Positions 10,732 through 22,269 of a stretch of 64,000 bases of DNA are shown one piece after another; the first letter of the stretch is position 1, and the number at the start of each line of letters is the position of its first letter. The stretch comes from Coix lacryma-jobi var. lacryma-jobi (Eukaryota; Streptophyta; Magnoliopsida; Poales; Poaceae). The translations under genes were made by a program, and so were the position numbers. Location: assembly GCA_009763385.1 (NCBI GenBank), contig CM019826.1, positions 64,665,864 to 64,729,863 on the forward strand, given 5' to 3'. The notes beneath the pieces are model-generated. The model did no database searches and was not told the DNA's origin. It was given only the letters and a program-made list of their open reading frames with translations.

Positions 10732-12286
10732 TGAAAGGACCGTGACGCCTAAGAGGGGGGGTGAATTAGGCAACTCAAAACTTCTACTCTAAACTATGGC
10801 CACTAATTTCCACCTAGTCAAAACCTATGCAAGAAAGTAAACTTAACTAATGTGCAACTAAGGTTTTGCTATGTGTGTTTGCTATCTCTACCGCAAAAGG
10901 AGTTATGCATCCTAGTTTCCGAACCTATCAACTAGCATATCAAACTAGTAAAGGTAAAGTACATGAACAAGGTAGCAATGTAAATGCGGAAGCTAAAGAG
11001 TGTGATAGAGATGCAAACTCTCGTCGATGACTCCGGTATTTTTACCGAGGTATCGAGAAGCGCGCAAGCTTCCCCCTAGTCCTCGTTGGAGCCCCTCGCA
11101 AGGAATCCCTCGCAAGGGCCAAGCTCCCGGTCGGATAACTCCGTGGATAGCTCCGGGCCTTCCTCACACGCAAGTGGATCTCCGGTTAAGCCACTCGTGG
11201 CAAAGCCTCTCCCGGATGCTCTCCGTCGTCTTCACTATCAAGATTTCGGCGGAAACACCGCGGGCCTTGTTCCCTTCGGTACATGGAGGCGGCCACACCA
11301 CAAACTCGGTTGGTATGATCTCGCAAGACTACAAGCCCCGCCGATGTACAACCACGGTGCGCGCAAGCACCGGTAGATAAGAGGTTTTCAACCTCACTAA
11401 ACACTAGGCCTAACACCTAGAGCAAGCGCAAAGCAGTGGTCTAACTAGCTTAAGCACTTCGCAAAGCACATACACTAATCACCGAGTATATCACTTGAGC
11501 ACTTTGGTGGGTAGAGCAACTAAATATGTGTCTATACAGTTGGTACACTTCCTTGAGCTTCAACCATTGCTGTTTTGGCCGGTCATGGGGGTATATATAG
11601 AGCCCCAAGCAAATAGAGCCGTTGAGCACCAAAGGTGGTCTGACTGCGTAGCATCGGATGCTGCAGTCGCGACCATCGGACGCGTCCGATGCTCCTTTAA
11701 CGGCTAGATGCCAGCCTGGCACTGTGTCGCAACAACTAGTTAGCGTCCGATGCTTGATCAACGGACGCATCCGATGCGGTCAGAGTCTCTCTGGAACCTC
11801 TCTGCATGGTCATCGGACGCAGGGTCCTGTAGCTTCTGATGTTGGCAACGGAGCGTCCGATGTTCGCTGTGCAGGGTTTGCACAGTGTCACAGTCGCATC
11901 CGATGCCTCGGTCTTTTGCGTCCGATGCCTCTGCTGGCGCTGACACGAGCTAGGGTTTACCAACGGAGCGTCTGATGCTTGCGTGGGCAGCGTCCGATGC
12001 AGCGTCCGATGTCCCTTTCTTCTTGTTTCTTTGTGATTTCTTGTGCCGTCTTGGTTCCATTCTTGTGCCTTGGACTTTGCTTGATCTTGAGGGTCTTCAA
12101 CTGAGCTTCTAATATCTTGCTTGAGGTGTTGATCACTGGATCATCACATAGCCTTTGTCCAAGTCACATTTGCATCCTATTGAACTACAAAACAAATACT
12201 TGCAAACGTATTAGTCCAATTTGGTTATGTTGTTCATCAAACACCAAAATCCAAAGTTAAATGGTCTGAGGTCCATTTTTCTTACA
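10732..12286 (-). repeat. 3' LTR of element C
   Basis: 1555 bp. On the minus strand it starts tgtaagaaaaatgg and ends ggtcctttca. It contains a dense cluster of gcgtccgatgc/gcatcggacgc motifs at about 11645-12012, including the perfect palindrome catcggacgcgtccgatg around 11674-11691, immediately upstream (in element sense) of a TATA box, tatatata, at 11592-11599. About ten differences from the right LTR are visible in the first ~310 bp. Confidence 0.93.
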
Positions 12287-13468
12287 ATCTCCCCCTTTTT
12301 GGTGATTGATGACAACATGACCAAAACAAGCAAATAATAGATACATAATTTAAATTGCAAACTACTTGCTAGGATGCAATGCAAAGGCAAGATCAAATGA
12401 TGTTTGAAAAGATACCAAATTGAAACACATTTATTCTAGCAAATCTTTCTCTTGCCATAGAGTCCCTCTTTGTGATTTTATGGATTAAGACCCCCTCTAA
12501 CTCCATAAATCACTTCCTCCCTTTTTGAACCATTCCCACGAAAATAACCATAGAATTTTGAAAATTTGATTTTGGTTATTTTGTTTGTTTTAGTTTGGGC
12601 TTGGTTTTGGTCCCTACACATTCTCCCCCTTTGGAATCAAACACCGAAAAGGAAGACATTAAAGCTCACGAGAGGAAACATTATATAAGCTAAAACTCCC
12701 CCTAGATATATGCATACATATGGTGTAGTCCAAAGCATATGCATAAAGGAGTTCAATCTATATAATGGATGGAGAACAACATATGAAATCGACATAATGA
12801 CATCGGTTAGGAATACCACATGTAGATATCAAATGAATCATCGTTACGCATGATGCTTGTCTCCGAGAACTTCATTTTCCTTGCAATGAGACTACTACAC
12901 ATATGATAAACTTGAAAATAGTGTTAGTCTCAAAGCTCTCAAATTGTAGAGTAAACTCCCCCTAAAAGTGTGCATACAAGTTTGTCATACTTGTAGGAGT
13001 CATGCACATTGACTTCTAAGGTCAAACTACCATTTTTAAGTTGTCATCACTAGAAAAGTGACACCAATTGAAGATGGTAATCGGGGTAGTTTATCTATAA
13101 TTTGGACTTTGGCACATATAAGATAATTACAAAGTAAAGAAAGCTATGTGCCGTGCTTCTAAACAGTTAAATCCATGTAGATTTGCTCTAAGGATAAGAA
13201 TAAAACCGAGCAAAAACTACCATATGATGTGCCTAATGAGTGCATGACAAAAGATATGAATATACCAATGCAAACCTAGGCAAAGAAGGAACTAGATGTA
13301 GAAAGAGATTGCAAAAGTTTAAATCTAGTTACCTAACATGGGAGGGGAACTTGGGTCCTTAGTACACACTAACATACTTGGCAATGATATGATCCAATGT
13401 GATGCACCCCATGATATGCACCCAAAACTATGCCAAGTCTCCAAGTTCCTCGAAGTCCACTTGACTAC
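12287..13468 (-). other. Noncoding tract of element C between gag and the 3' LTR
   Basis: No pol remnant or credible ORF was seen on either strand. The final polypurine tract is aaaaagggggagat on the minus strand (12287-12300), abutting the LTR. Further tract-like copies occur near 12623, 12697 and 12957. The rest is AT-rich unique sequence. Confidence 0.7.
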
Positions 13469-15619
13469 TTACTTCCCTTTCAGGACCCAAACCTTTTTGG
13501 TGCTCTTCATGGTTGAGATGATGTCCTTAGGCACCCAAATGCGTTTGGCTCCATTGTTGGCTTGCTTGTTCACCTTGATGGCCACCACCTTGTCATTCTT
13601 CTTCTTCTTCAAAAGATAAGGTGTGGTGGCCTTCTTGTTCACCTTGGTGTAGGTTTTGGAGAGCTTGCTTGTTTGCTTTTTGTTTTTCTCTTTCTTCTTT
13701 TCTCCCCCTTGCTTCACCTTGCACTCATAGGACTTGTGGCCTTCCTTGTGGCAAAGGTAACAGACCACGGTTTGCTCATCATCAAGCTTCTTCACTCCCT
13801 TGTTGGTGTTATCTTGATGAGTTCGGGTTTGCTTCGACTTGCCTTTTCCTTGGGTCAAGTCCTTGGTGAGGCGAGCCACTTCTTGTCTTTGCAGCTCATT
13901 TTCCATTGCAACTTCTTGTGTGCATGTTTCTACAATTACATCCTCAACACAAGCTTGTTTGCACATGGGTGAGTCTAAATCAAGTAAATCAATGCAAGAA
14001 GTAGAGGCATCCTTTTTAGGCATATTAAAGATTGATTTTTCAGTTTTAGGTGCCTTGGAGGGGTTTGCTCCGATGGTTTCAAGATTAGCAACTTTGTTAG
14101 TTAGCTCATCACAATGCTTGCACATAATTTCCCTTTTAGCAAGCAAGCTTTTGTAAGCATCTTGTGTGCTAGCTAACTTTGCTTTTAGTTTTTCATCTTT
14201 CTTAGCAAGTTGCTCATCATTACTTGTGCTATCATATGTGCTTATACTAGCCTCAAGTTTCTCAATTTTATTAGATAGCTCAACATTTAAGTTTGAAAAA
14301 GTTTCATATTGATCAAGCATAGCATTGTAGGCTTGTTGAGAACTATCTATTTTTTCTTTTAAGGTATTAATTTTCTTTTGTTGGCTAGTACAAGCTTTAG
14401 CATATTTAAGATTATCTTGCACAAGTTGATTGTAAGAAGGTAGCTCATCATCACTATCACTATCTCTATCACTATCACTAGAGATAGGGCTTGTGTTACC
14501 TCGTGCCATAAGGCACATACGTGAGGAGCTTGATGATGAGTGCTTGCGGCCATGCCTCTTGTGTTCGACTTCATCATCGCTTGATGAATCATCCCATGTC
14601 TTGATGGTGGTGAGAGCTTTGGCCTTGCATCCCTTCTTTTTCTTGTCGTTGGGTGTGGGCTTTTGTTTTGGACAATCTTCCACAAAGTGCCCTCTTTTGC
14701 CACATCCATAGCATCCCTTTTTTCTTTGCTCTCTTCTTTGATTGGTGAAGAGGCAATCTTCTATGGTGATGGGCACACCCTTGACATTGAGCTTGCGGAT
14801 CATCCTCTTCACTCCTTTCATAAGCTTGATTGTTTCTTCTTCATCTAAGGAGGAGTCGGATGAGGTGGAGGCTTGATCATCATCACTTGATTCTTCATCT
14901 TCATCATCCTCTTCTTCACTTGAGGAGCTTGAGCTTGTCTCAACTTGCTTTTTGCCCTTCATCTTTTTGTGCTCACATGAGAGAGCAATGTCTTTGCTTG
15001 ATGAAGTGGCTTCCTCTTGACCCATCTTGCGTGACATCTCAAATGCCACCAATTTGCCAATGACAATGGCCGGGGTCATGGTGCTCAAGTCCTCCATGTT
15101 GTGGAGGATGGTGATGATGGTTGCATATTTGCTCTTTGGAAGCACGGAGATGATCTTCCTCACAATATCCGCATCATCTAGCTTTGTAATTCCTATAGAA
15201 TGGAGCTCATTGATAATTAAATTCAAACGAGAATACATATCACGAACAAGCTCATTATCATTCATTTTAAAGGAATCATAGCTTGTTTTTGTCGGGTGAT
15301 GTTTTTGCTCACGTACATTACTTGTACCATCATGGAGCTCATGAAGATTTAACCAAATTTCATGAGATGTTTGCAAAGTAAAAACTTGGTTAAAGACATC
15401 CATGCTTATAGATTCAAACAAGCAATTCTTAGCTCTAGCATTGAGATGAATTTCTTTTTCATCACCCGCGGTAGGCTTCTCGGGATTCTTAATGGGTTTC
15501 ATCCCGTCGCGGGTGACTCTCCAAACACCTAGATCAACGGCTTCTAAAAAGCAAGCCATTCTAGCACTATAGTAAGGGAAGTTAGTGCCGTCAAAGTGTG
15601 GAGGCCTAGAGATATCCAT
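13469..15619 (-). CDS. gag: Gag polyprotein of element C, intact
   Basis: 716 codons from ATG at 15619 (MDISRPPHFDGTNFPYY), the first in-frame start after the primer site and the one matching Copia gag N termini; the frame is open further upstream through the primer site, but that part is not gag. Domains: Copia gag N-terminal region (about 1-210); an acidic serine-rich stretch (SSSSSSEEEDDEDEE) before a first CCHC knuckle, CYGCGKRGHFVEDC; a long coiled-coil region; a second CCHC knuckle, CYLCHKEGHKSYEC; and a lysine-rich tail ending WVLKGK. No stop or frameshift, although the LTRs differ by a few percent. It is the element's only gene, so pol functions must come in trans, presumably from a related Sirevirus. 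Role inferred: RNA packaging and particle assembly. Confidence 0.9.
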   Translation of the reverse strand: MDISRPPHFDGTNFPYYSARMACFLEAVDLGVWRVTRDGMKPIKNPEKPTAGDEKEIHLNARAKNCLFESISMDVFNQVFTLQTSHEIWLNLHELHDGTSNVREQKHHPTKTSYDSFKMNDNELVRDMYSRLNLIINELHSIGITKLDDADIVRKIISVLPKSKYATIITILHNMEDLSTMTPAIVIGKLVAFEMSRKMGQEEATSSSKDIALSCEHKKMKGKKQVETSSSSSSEEEDDEDEESSDDDQASTSSDSSLDEEETIKLMKGVKRMIRKLNVKGVPITIEDCLFTNQRREQRKKGCYGCGKRGHFVEDCPKQKPTPNDKKKKGCKAKALTTIKTWDDSSSDDEVEHKRHGRKHSSSSSSRMCLMARGNTSPISSDSDRDSDSDDELPSYNQLVQDNLKYAKACTSQQKKINTLKEKIDSSQQAYNAMLDQYETFSNLNVELSNKIEKLEASISTYDSTSNDEQLAKKDEKLKAKLASTQDAYKSLLAKREIMCKHCDELTNKVANLETIGANPSKAPKTEKSIFNMPKKDASTSCIDLLDLDSPMCKQACVEDVIVETCTQEVAMENELQRQEVARLTKDLTQGKGKSKQTRTHQDNTNKGVKKLDDEQTVVCYLCHKEGHKSYECKVKQGGEKKKEKNKKQTSKLSKTYTKVNKKATTPYLLKKKKNDKVVAIKVNKQANNGAKRIWVPKDIISTMKSTKKVWVLKGK

Positions 15620-15679
15620 CCTAACCTCTCTTAGGGGCGTCGGCTCGAAGGCGATGAAGCCAAGAGTCCACAAGAGAGC

Positions 15680-15697
15680 CAACCTGCTCCGATACCA
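15680..15697 (-). other. Primer binding site of element C
   Basis: On the minus strand tggtatcggagcaggttg, two bases from the LTR edge, resembles the complement of initiator methionine tRNA with one substitution in the core (cgg for cag). It fixes the minus orientation of C. Confidence 0.85.
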
Positions 15698-15699
15698 AT

Positions 15700-17253
15700 T
15701 GAAAGGACCGTGACGCCTAAGAGGGGGGTGAATTAGGCAACTCAAAACTTCTACTCTAAACTATGGCCTCTAATTTCCAACTAGTCAAAACCTATGCAAG
15801 AAAGTAAACTTAACTAATGTCCAACTAAGGTTTTGCTATGTGTGTTTTCTATCTCTACCGCAAAAGGAGTTATGCATCCTAGTTTCCAAACCTATCAACT
15901 AGCATATCAAACTAGGAAAGGTAAAGTACATGAACAAGGTAGCAATGTAAATGCAGAAGCTAAAGAGTGTGATAGAGATGCAAACTCCCGTCAATGACTC
16001 CGGTATTTTTACCGAGGTATCGAGAAGCGCGCAAGCTTCCCCCTAGTCCTCGTTGGAGCCCCTTGCAAGGAATCCCTCGCAAGGGCCAAGCTCCCGGTCG
16101 GATAACTCCGTGGATAGCTCTGGGCCTTCCCCACATGCAAGTGTGTCTTCGGTTAAGCCACTCATGGCAAAGCCTCTCCCGGATGCTCTCCGCCGTCTTC
16201 ACTATCAAGCTTTCGGCCGAAACACCGCGGGCCTTGTTCCCTTCGGTACACGGAGGCGGCCACACCACAAACTCGGTTGGTGTGATCTCGCAAGACTACA
16301 AGCCCCGCCGATGTACAACCACGGTGCGCGCAAGCACCGGTAGATAAGAGGTTTTCAACCTCACTAAACACTAGGCCTAACACCTAGAGCAAGCGCAAAG
16401 CGGTGGTCTAACTAGCTTAAGCACTTCGCAAAGCACATACACTAATCACCGAGTATATCACTTGAGCACTTTGGTGGGTAGAGCAACTAAATATGTGTCT
16501 ATACATTTGGTACACTTCCTTGAGCTTCAACCATTGCTGTTTTGGCCGGTCATGGGGGTATATATAGAGCCCCAAGCAAATAGAGCCGTTGAGCACCAAA
16601 GGTGGTCTGACTGCGCAGCATCGGATGCTGCAGTCGCGACCATCGGACGCGTCCGATGCTCCTTTAACGGCTAGATGCCAGCCTGGCACTGTGTGGCAAC
16701 GGCTAGTTAGCGTCCGATGCTTGATCAACGGACGCGTCCGATGCGGTCAGAGCCTCTCTGGAACCTCTCTGCATGGTCATCGGACGCAGGGTCCTGTAGC
16801 GTCCGATGTTGGCAATGGAGCGTTCGATGTTCGCTGTGCAGGGTTTGCACAGTGTCACAGTCGCGTCCGATGCCTCGGTCTTCAGCATCCGATGCCTCTG
16901 CTAGCGCTGACATGAGCTAGGGTTTACCAACGGAGCGTCCGATGCTTGCGTGGGCAGCGTCCGATGCAGCGTCCGATGTCCCTTTCTTCTCGTTTCTTCG
17001 TGATTTCTTCTGCCGTCTTGGTTCCATTCTTGTGCCATGGACTTTGCTTAATCTTGAGGGTCTTCAACTGAGCTTCTAATATCTTGCTTGAGGTGTTGAT
17101 CATTGGATCATCACATAGCCTTTGTCCAAGTCACATTTGCATCCTATTGAACTACAAAACAAATACTTGCAAACGTATTAGTCCAATTTGGTTATGTTGT
17201 TCATCAAACACTAAAATCCAAAGTTAAATGGTCTGAGGTCCATTTTCCTTACA
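15700..17253 (-). repeat. 5' LTR of element C
   Basis: 1554 bp, the partner of 10732-12286. It keeps the TATA region (tatatata near 16559) and the gcgtccgatgc palindrome cluster (about 16615-16980). Its outer end abuts TSD ggacg at 17254-17258. Confidence 0.93.
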
Positions 17254-17258
17254 GGACG

Positions 17259-19059
17259 CTCGGGATGTTTCGAGTGCGGCGACCCCAACCACTTCATCGC
17301 CAATTGCCGGAAGAAGAACAAGCAAGTCTTCGGCAAGGCGGATCATGGGCACAAGTACGACTCCGGCAAGCGCAAGGAGATGTACGTCCCCGCGAAGCAC
17401 AAGCAGAAGGGCGGCTTCGACAAGGAGTACATCAAGACGAAGTACTTGGAGAAGGCCCAGGCTGAGCAGCGTGCTTTCTTCGCCATGCTCAACGACGTTG
17501 ACGACTCCGCTGCCTCAAGCGACGACGAGTCCGAGAAGAAGAAGAGGATCGAGGACAAGCTGAACGGCCTCTGCTTCTTCGCCGACAACGAGGGCTTCTG
17601 CACCATGGCCCTCGGCAAGGAGGTCGACGGAGAGCTGGAGGAGATCCCTCGGAATGATGACGACGACGACACCTCTCAGGTATCTCAGACCCCTAATGAG
17701 CTTTCTGCTGAGGTCGAGAAACTTACTGTCGCCCTTCTTAGTCAAGATAAGCTGCTTAGGCGTGCTGCTAGAGAGCGGAAGGAGTTTAGGCAGAAGTGGG
17801 AGGATACGGTGAAAGAGCTTGAATCTGTCAAGTCCACCGTAGTTGTCACCGAGGAGGACGAGTGTGGGATGTGCACCAAGCACATGACTGACCTTCTCAC
17901 TTTGAGGGGGAAGTATGTTGCTTTGGTTGGCGAGGTGGATGAGCTTAAAGCTAGATCCTCGCTGTTGGGTGTGTGCAAGTCATGTGCTGGCTTGCAATCT
18001 GAGTTGGCAGAGAAGAATGCCAAGATTGTGTCTCTTGAGAAGGCCATCTCGGATAGCACTTGTGTGTCTAGGTGCGCTTTGTGTGAGGGTTTGGAGATGG
18101 AGATTGCGAACGTGAAGCATGACAAGATGTAAACCGAAGAAGAAAACACATACCTTCGGACCATCTTGTCATGGGTGTCTTGTGGTGAGCCGCAGCTTGG
18201 GATGATGATCTCCCAGTTCAAGCGTGCTGCTGGAGGTCCAGGTGTAGGCTTTGCTCAGGGTGTTGAGTGCGCTTCATCTTTTGGCAAGATTGGAGAGTCG
18301 AGTGGTCTAAACCCATGTGAGAAGCCCAACTCCACCACTACTCCTAAGCTTACCAAGATTCCACCCAGAGAGCCTCTCAAGCCTAACACCAAGGATGGGG
18401 TATTTGTTGAACCTCCGAGAGCTCCACCCAAGAAATAATCATGGGCTCCAAAACCAAACCACCTCAAGAACAAGCTAGACACAATGCCACCTATCCAAGA
18501 GGAGCTTATGCCACAGAAGGGCAAAGTGATCCACACCCACTACCGTGAGTACCAACAACCCCCTATGAGAGCGGTGAGGTACCATTGTGAGCACTGTGGG
18601 AGAGATGGACACTTGAGTGAGTTTTGCTTTCGGCGCAAGAGAGAGGCGCGCCGTGCAAAGGAGATGAACAACACGGACATGTACCATCCTTTCCATGATG
18701 TACATGTGTCGAATGTTCAGAGGCGTGCTGATAGGCCCAGAGGTCCAAAGTCTCAAGTCCCTAGGCCTAGGCCGCGAAGAGAACGTGCCCGGCGGGAGCC
18801 TGCAGTTGTGGGCTATGGACCCCGTGGCGGTGGCTTTGTAGTTGAGCGTTTTCCCCCATCGCGTTTTGAGTACCGCGATGGACGCTCCTCCCTTAGTGGA
18901 CCACGTTTTCCTCTGCGTGGTGATCGCTCTTCCCGTAGGCGCGCTAGGAATGGTTTTGCCACTAACTGTTCTTTTGAGCAGCCGGCCCAACACTGGTACA
19001 ATTCCCATTTCACTCACCCAAGTGTTGGACCGTATGCTCACCCTATGTCTTTTTATTGA
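17259..19059 (+). pseudogene. gag: Gag of element B, C-terminal part, with two premature stops
   Basis: Continues the frame of 9920-10731 after the element C insertion. It begins inside the first CCHC knuckle (CFECGDPNHFIANC), then a basic and acidic linker (NDDDDDTSQVSQ), a coiled-coil segment with CxxC motifs (CGMC, CKSC, CALC), a second CCHC knuckle (CEHCGRDGHLSEFC), and an arginine/glycine-rich tail ending HPMSFY before TGA at 19057-19059. In-frame TAA codons at 18130-18132 and 18436-18438 interrupt it relative to D, where the frame is open. The same frame continues after each stop, so these are point changes. Confidence 0.88.
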
Positions 19060-19064
19060 TGTAG

Positions 19065-22000
19065 GTAAAACGATTGGAGAACATTTGGTTGGTGGATTTC
19101 GGGTGCTCAAGGCATATGACCGGAAACGCCAAGTGGTTATCCAGTCTTAGTCCAGTTGCCGGAAAGGAGTTTATCACCTTCGGCGACAATAGCAAAGGTA
19201 AAGTGTTGTCTCGTGGGTCGGTGCGAGTTAATGAGCACTTTGTGTTGCGCGATGTTGCTCTTGTTTCTAACTTGCATTTTAACCTTCTTTCTATTTCGCA
19301 ACTCTTTGATGATGACTATGAGATTCGTTTTAAACCGAATCTCAGTCGCATTTTGGATCCTCAGGGCAATCTTGTATGTTTGATTTCGCCCTTTGGAAAA
19401 GTCTTTCGTGCGAATTTCTCGGAGTCGTTTGGAATTTCTCGTTGTCTTTTGGCTGGACCTTCCTCTTCTGATCTTTGGCAGTGGCATAGGAGACTTGGTC
19501 ACCTGAGCTTCGACTTGCTCGTAAGACTTAGCTCACTTGTCCTAATCCGAGGATTGCCCAAGTTGTCCATGGAGAAGGATCTTGTTTGCCATTCTTGTAG
19601 ACATGGGAAGATGGTAGCCGCTCCCCACCATCCAGTGACTCAGGTCATGACTAAGGGCCCTAGAGAGCTTTTGCACATGGACCTTGTTGGTTCGGCTCGG
19701 GTGACCTCGGTTGGGGGGGAAGTGGTACGTGCTTGTTGTTGTTGACGATTTTTCGAGATATTCGTGGGTCTTCTTTTTAGCTGAGAAGACCGAGACTTTC
19801 TCCTTTGCTCGCAATCTGATTTTGCGTCTTCAGAATGAGTTCTCTATAAACTCAATGCGAGCAATTCAGAGTGATAATGGTTCTGAATTCAAGAATTCGG
19901 ATTTTGAGAAGTTTTGTAACTCTTTGGGTTTGGAGCATCAGTTTTCTTCTCCCTACACACTGCCACAAAATGGTGTTGTAGAGAGGAAGAATCGGACCCT
20001 TGTAGAGATGGCCAGGACGATGCTCGATGAGCATAGGACTCCTAGGCGATATTGGGCCGAAGCTATGAGCACTGCATGCTATATCTTCGCTCGCATTTTT
20101 CTCCGAGCTTTCTTGAAAAAGACTTCTTATGAGCTGCGTTTTGGAAAATTGCCCAAGGTGAGTTATTTTAGAGTTTTTGGTTGCCACTGTTTTATACTCA
20201 AGAAAGGCAACCTGGACAAATTTGAGTCTCGTTCTTCTGATGGTGTATTTTTGGGTTATGGCACTCATACTCGTGCATATCGTGTACTTAACCTTGATAC
20301 TAACCGAGTCATGGAGACATCCGATGTCACCTTCGACGAGACCATGGTTTGTCCTTCTTCTCATTTTGAGCGTGTAGGTGATCATGAGGTTGGTGAGCCT
20401 CTTTTTGATGATGAGGATGAGGGTGCTGAAGGGATGGATGACCCAGCACCACCTCCACCTGCTCAGCCGCAAAGAGCGGCCTCCACTACCACTCACGGCC
20501 CTAATCCTTCTTCTTCGACCACTTTTGGGCCGTGGGATCCGCCACCTCGAGCGGTACGTTTTGTACCCAAGGAGGCACCAGTTGCTGTTGAGGGGGAGGT
20601 TTCTTCAGCTCGGGAGGCGCCACGACACATCCAGCACCAACACCCGCCTCAACAGATGATCGACAGCATCGGCGAACGTATTACTCGGTCAAGGTCACAA
20701 CAAATCTCTCACTTTGCTCATTCTGCATTTGTTGCTGATTTTGAACCTCGAGATGTTGGACATGCTTTATCTGATCCGGATTGGGTCAATGCCATGCATG
20801 AGGAGTTAGAAAATTTTGAGAGAAATCAGGTTTGGGTTTTGGTTCCACCTCCTCCTGAGTGTCACCCTATTGGTACAAAATGGGTTTTCAAAAATAAACA
20901 AGGAGAGGATGGCCATGTTGTGAGAAACAAGGCCAGACTTGTAGCCCAGGGGTATGGCCAGAAGGAGGGGATAGACTATGAGGAGACTTTTGCTCCCGTA
21001 GCTCGTTTGGAGGCAATTAGGATACTCTTGGCTTTTGCTGCATCCAAAGGGTTTAAAAATTTTCAAATGGATGTCAAGAGTGTCTTCTTAAACGGCTACA
21101 TAGAAGAAGAGGTTTATGTGAAACAACCCCCCGGTTTCGAAAATCTCAAGTTTCCAAACCATCTTTTTAAACTTCACAAAGCTTTGTATGGTTTGAAACA
21201 AGCCCCTAGAGCCTGGTATGATAGGTTGAAATCCTTTTTGCTTGCTAAGGGTTTTAAAATGGGGTGTGTGGATAAAACGCTTTTTCTCCTCAAGCAAGGC
21301 AATGACACTCTCTTGGTCCAGATTTACATGGATGATATCATTTTCGGTGGTTCTTCTCACGCTTTGGTTGCCAAGTTTGCAGACACTATGAGTAGGGAGT
21401 TTGAGATGAGCATGATGGGCGAGTTGGCGTTTTTCCTTGGGTTGCAAATCAAGCAATCTCGAGAGGGAACGTTTGTGCACCAAGGTAAGTATACCAAGGA
21501 TATCCTGAAGAAGTTCGATATGGGTGAGGCCAAGCCTCTTCCAACACCCATGTCGACCACGACGGCCCTGGATGCGGACAAGGATGGAGAAGCTGTGGAC
21601 CAGAAGGAGTACCGGAGTATGATCGGGTCGCTGCTGTACCTAACGGCGACACGCCCGGACATTCAGTTCGCTGTGTGTCTTTGCGCACGATTTCAGTCGT
21701 CACCGCGCACCTCTCACCGTTAGGCAGTCAAGCGCATTGTGAGGTACTTATGCTTCACTCCAGAGTTCGGGATTTGGTATTCTGCTTCCTCCACCCTCTC
21801 CCTTTGCGGTTATTCCGATGCCGATTTTGCTGGTTGCCGAATTGAGCGCAAGTCCACTTCTGGGACATGTCAGTTTATTGGTTCTTCTCTTGTTTCGTGG
21901 TCTTCTCGCAAGCAGTCTAGTGTCGCCCAGTCTACCACGGAGGCTGAGTATGTTGCTGCGGCTAGCTAATGTTCCCAGTTGTTGTGGATGATGGCCACTT

Positions 22001-22269
22001 TGCGTGATTTTGGTTTGAGCTTTTCTCGTGTTCCTTTGCTTTGTGACAGCACGAGCGCGATTAGCATTGCTAAGAACCCCGTGCTACACTCTAAGACCAA
22101 ACACATTGATGTGCGCTTTCATTTTCTGCGAGACCACTATGAGAAGGGTGATATCGACCTTCGCCATGTCGATACTCATCATCAGTTGGCTGATATTTTC
22201 ACCAAGCCTTTGGACCAATCAACTTTTGCTAGGTTGAGAGGTGAGCTTGGTGTGTGTTTCCCCTTTTAG
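19065..22269 (+). pseudogene. pol: Pol polyprotein of element B, frameshifted and with stops
   Basis: Colinear with intact pol of D: protease, GAG-pre-integrase HHCC region, integrase, reverse transcriptase, RNase H, ending GVCFPF. The frame opens right after TAG at 19062-19064, without an upstream ATG. Defects: the protease motif reads DFG instead of DSG; a one-base gain in the G run near 19713-19720 shifts frame within the integrase; TAG at 21721-21723 and TAA at 21967-21969 interrupt the RNase H part. The RT active site reads YMDD. Integrase residues DLVG, SDNGSEF and VVERKN remain. The element cannot make its own enzymes. Confidence 0.9.

Larger units (their letters stand above)
10732..17253 (-). 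mobile_element. Non-autonomous gag-only LTR element C, nested in gag of B
   Basis: Flanked by TSD ggacg (10727-10731 and 17254-17258). The two LTRs (1555 and 1554 bp) start tgaaaggaccgtgacg and end ttaca on the plus strand; the element reads on the minus strand, with its primer site beside the right LTR and a polypurine tract beside the left. The 3.4-kb interior holds one 716-codon gag and about 1.2 kb of noncoding sequence, with no protease, integrase, reverse transcriptase or RNase H. Repeated cccct (agggg on the minus strand) tracts at about 12289, 12623, 12697 and 12957 suggest Sirevirus descent. The organisation matches the TR-GAG class of non-autonomous plant retrotransposons. Confidence 0.93.

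Noticed and set aside
10732..12286. Element C as a full autonomous Copia element whose pol was overlooked
   Set aside because: No RT, integrase or RNase H motif on either strand between 12287 and 13468, and gag fills the rest of the interior.
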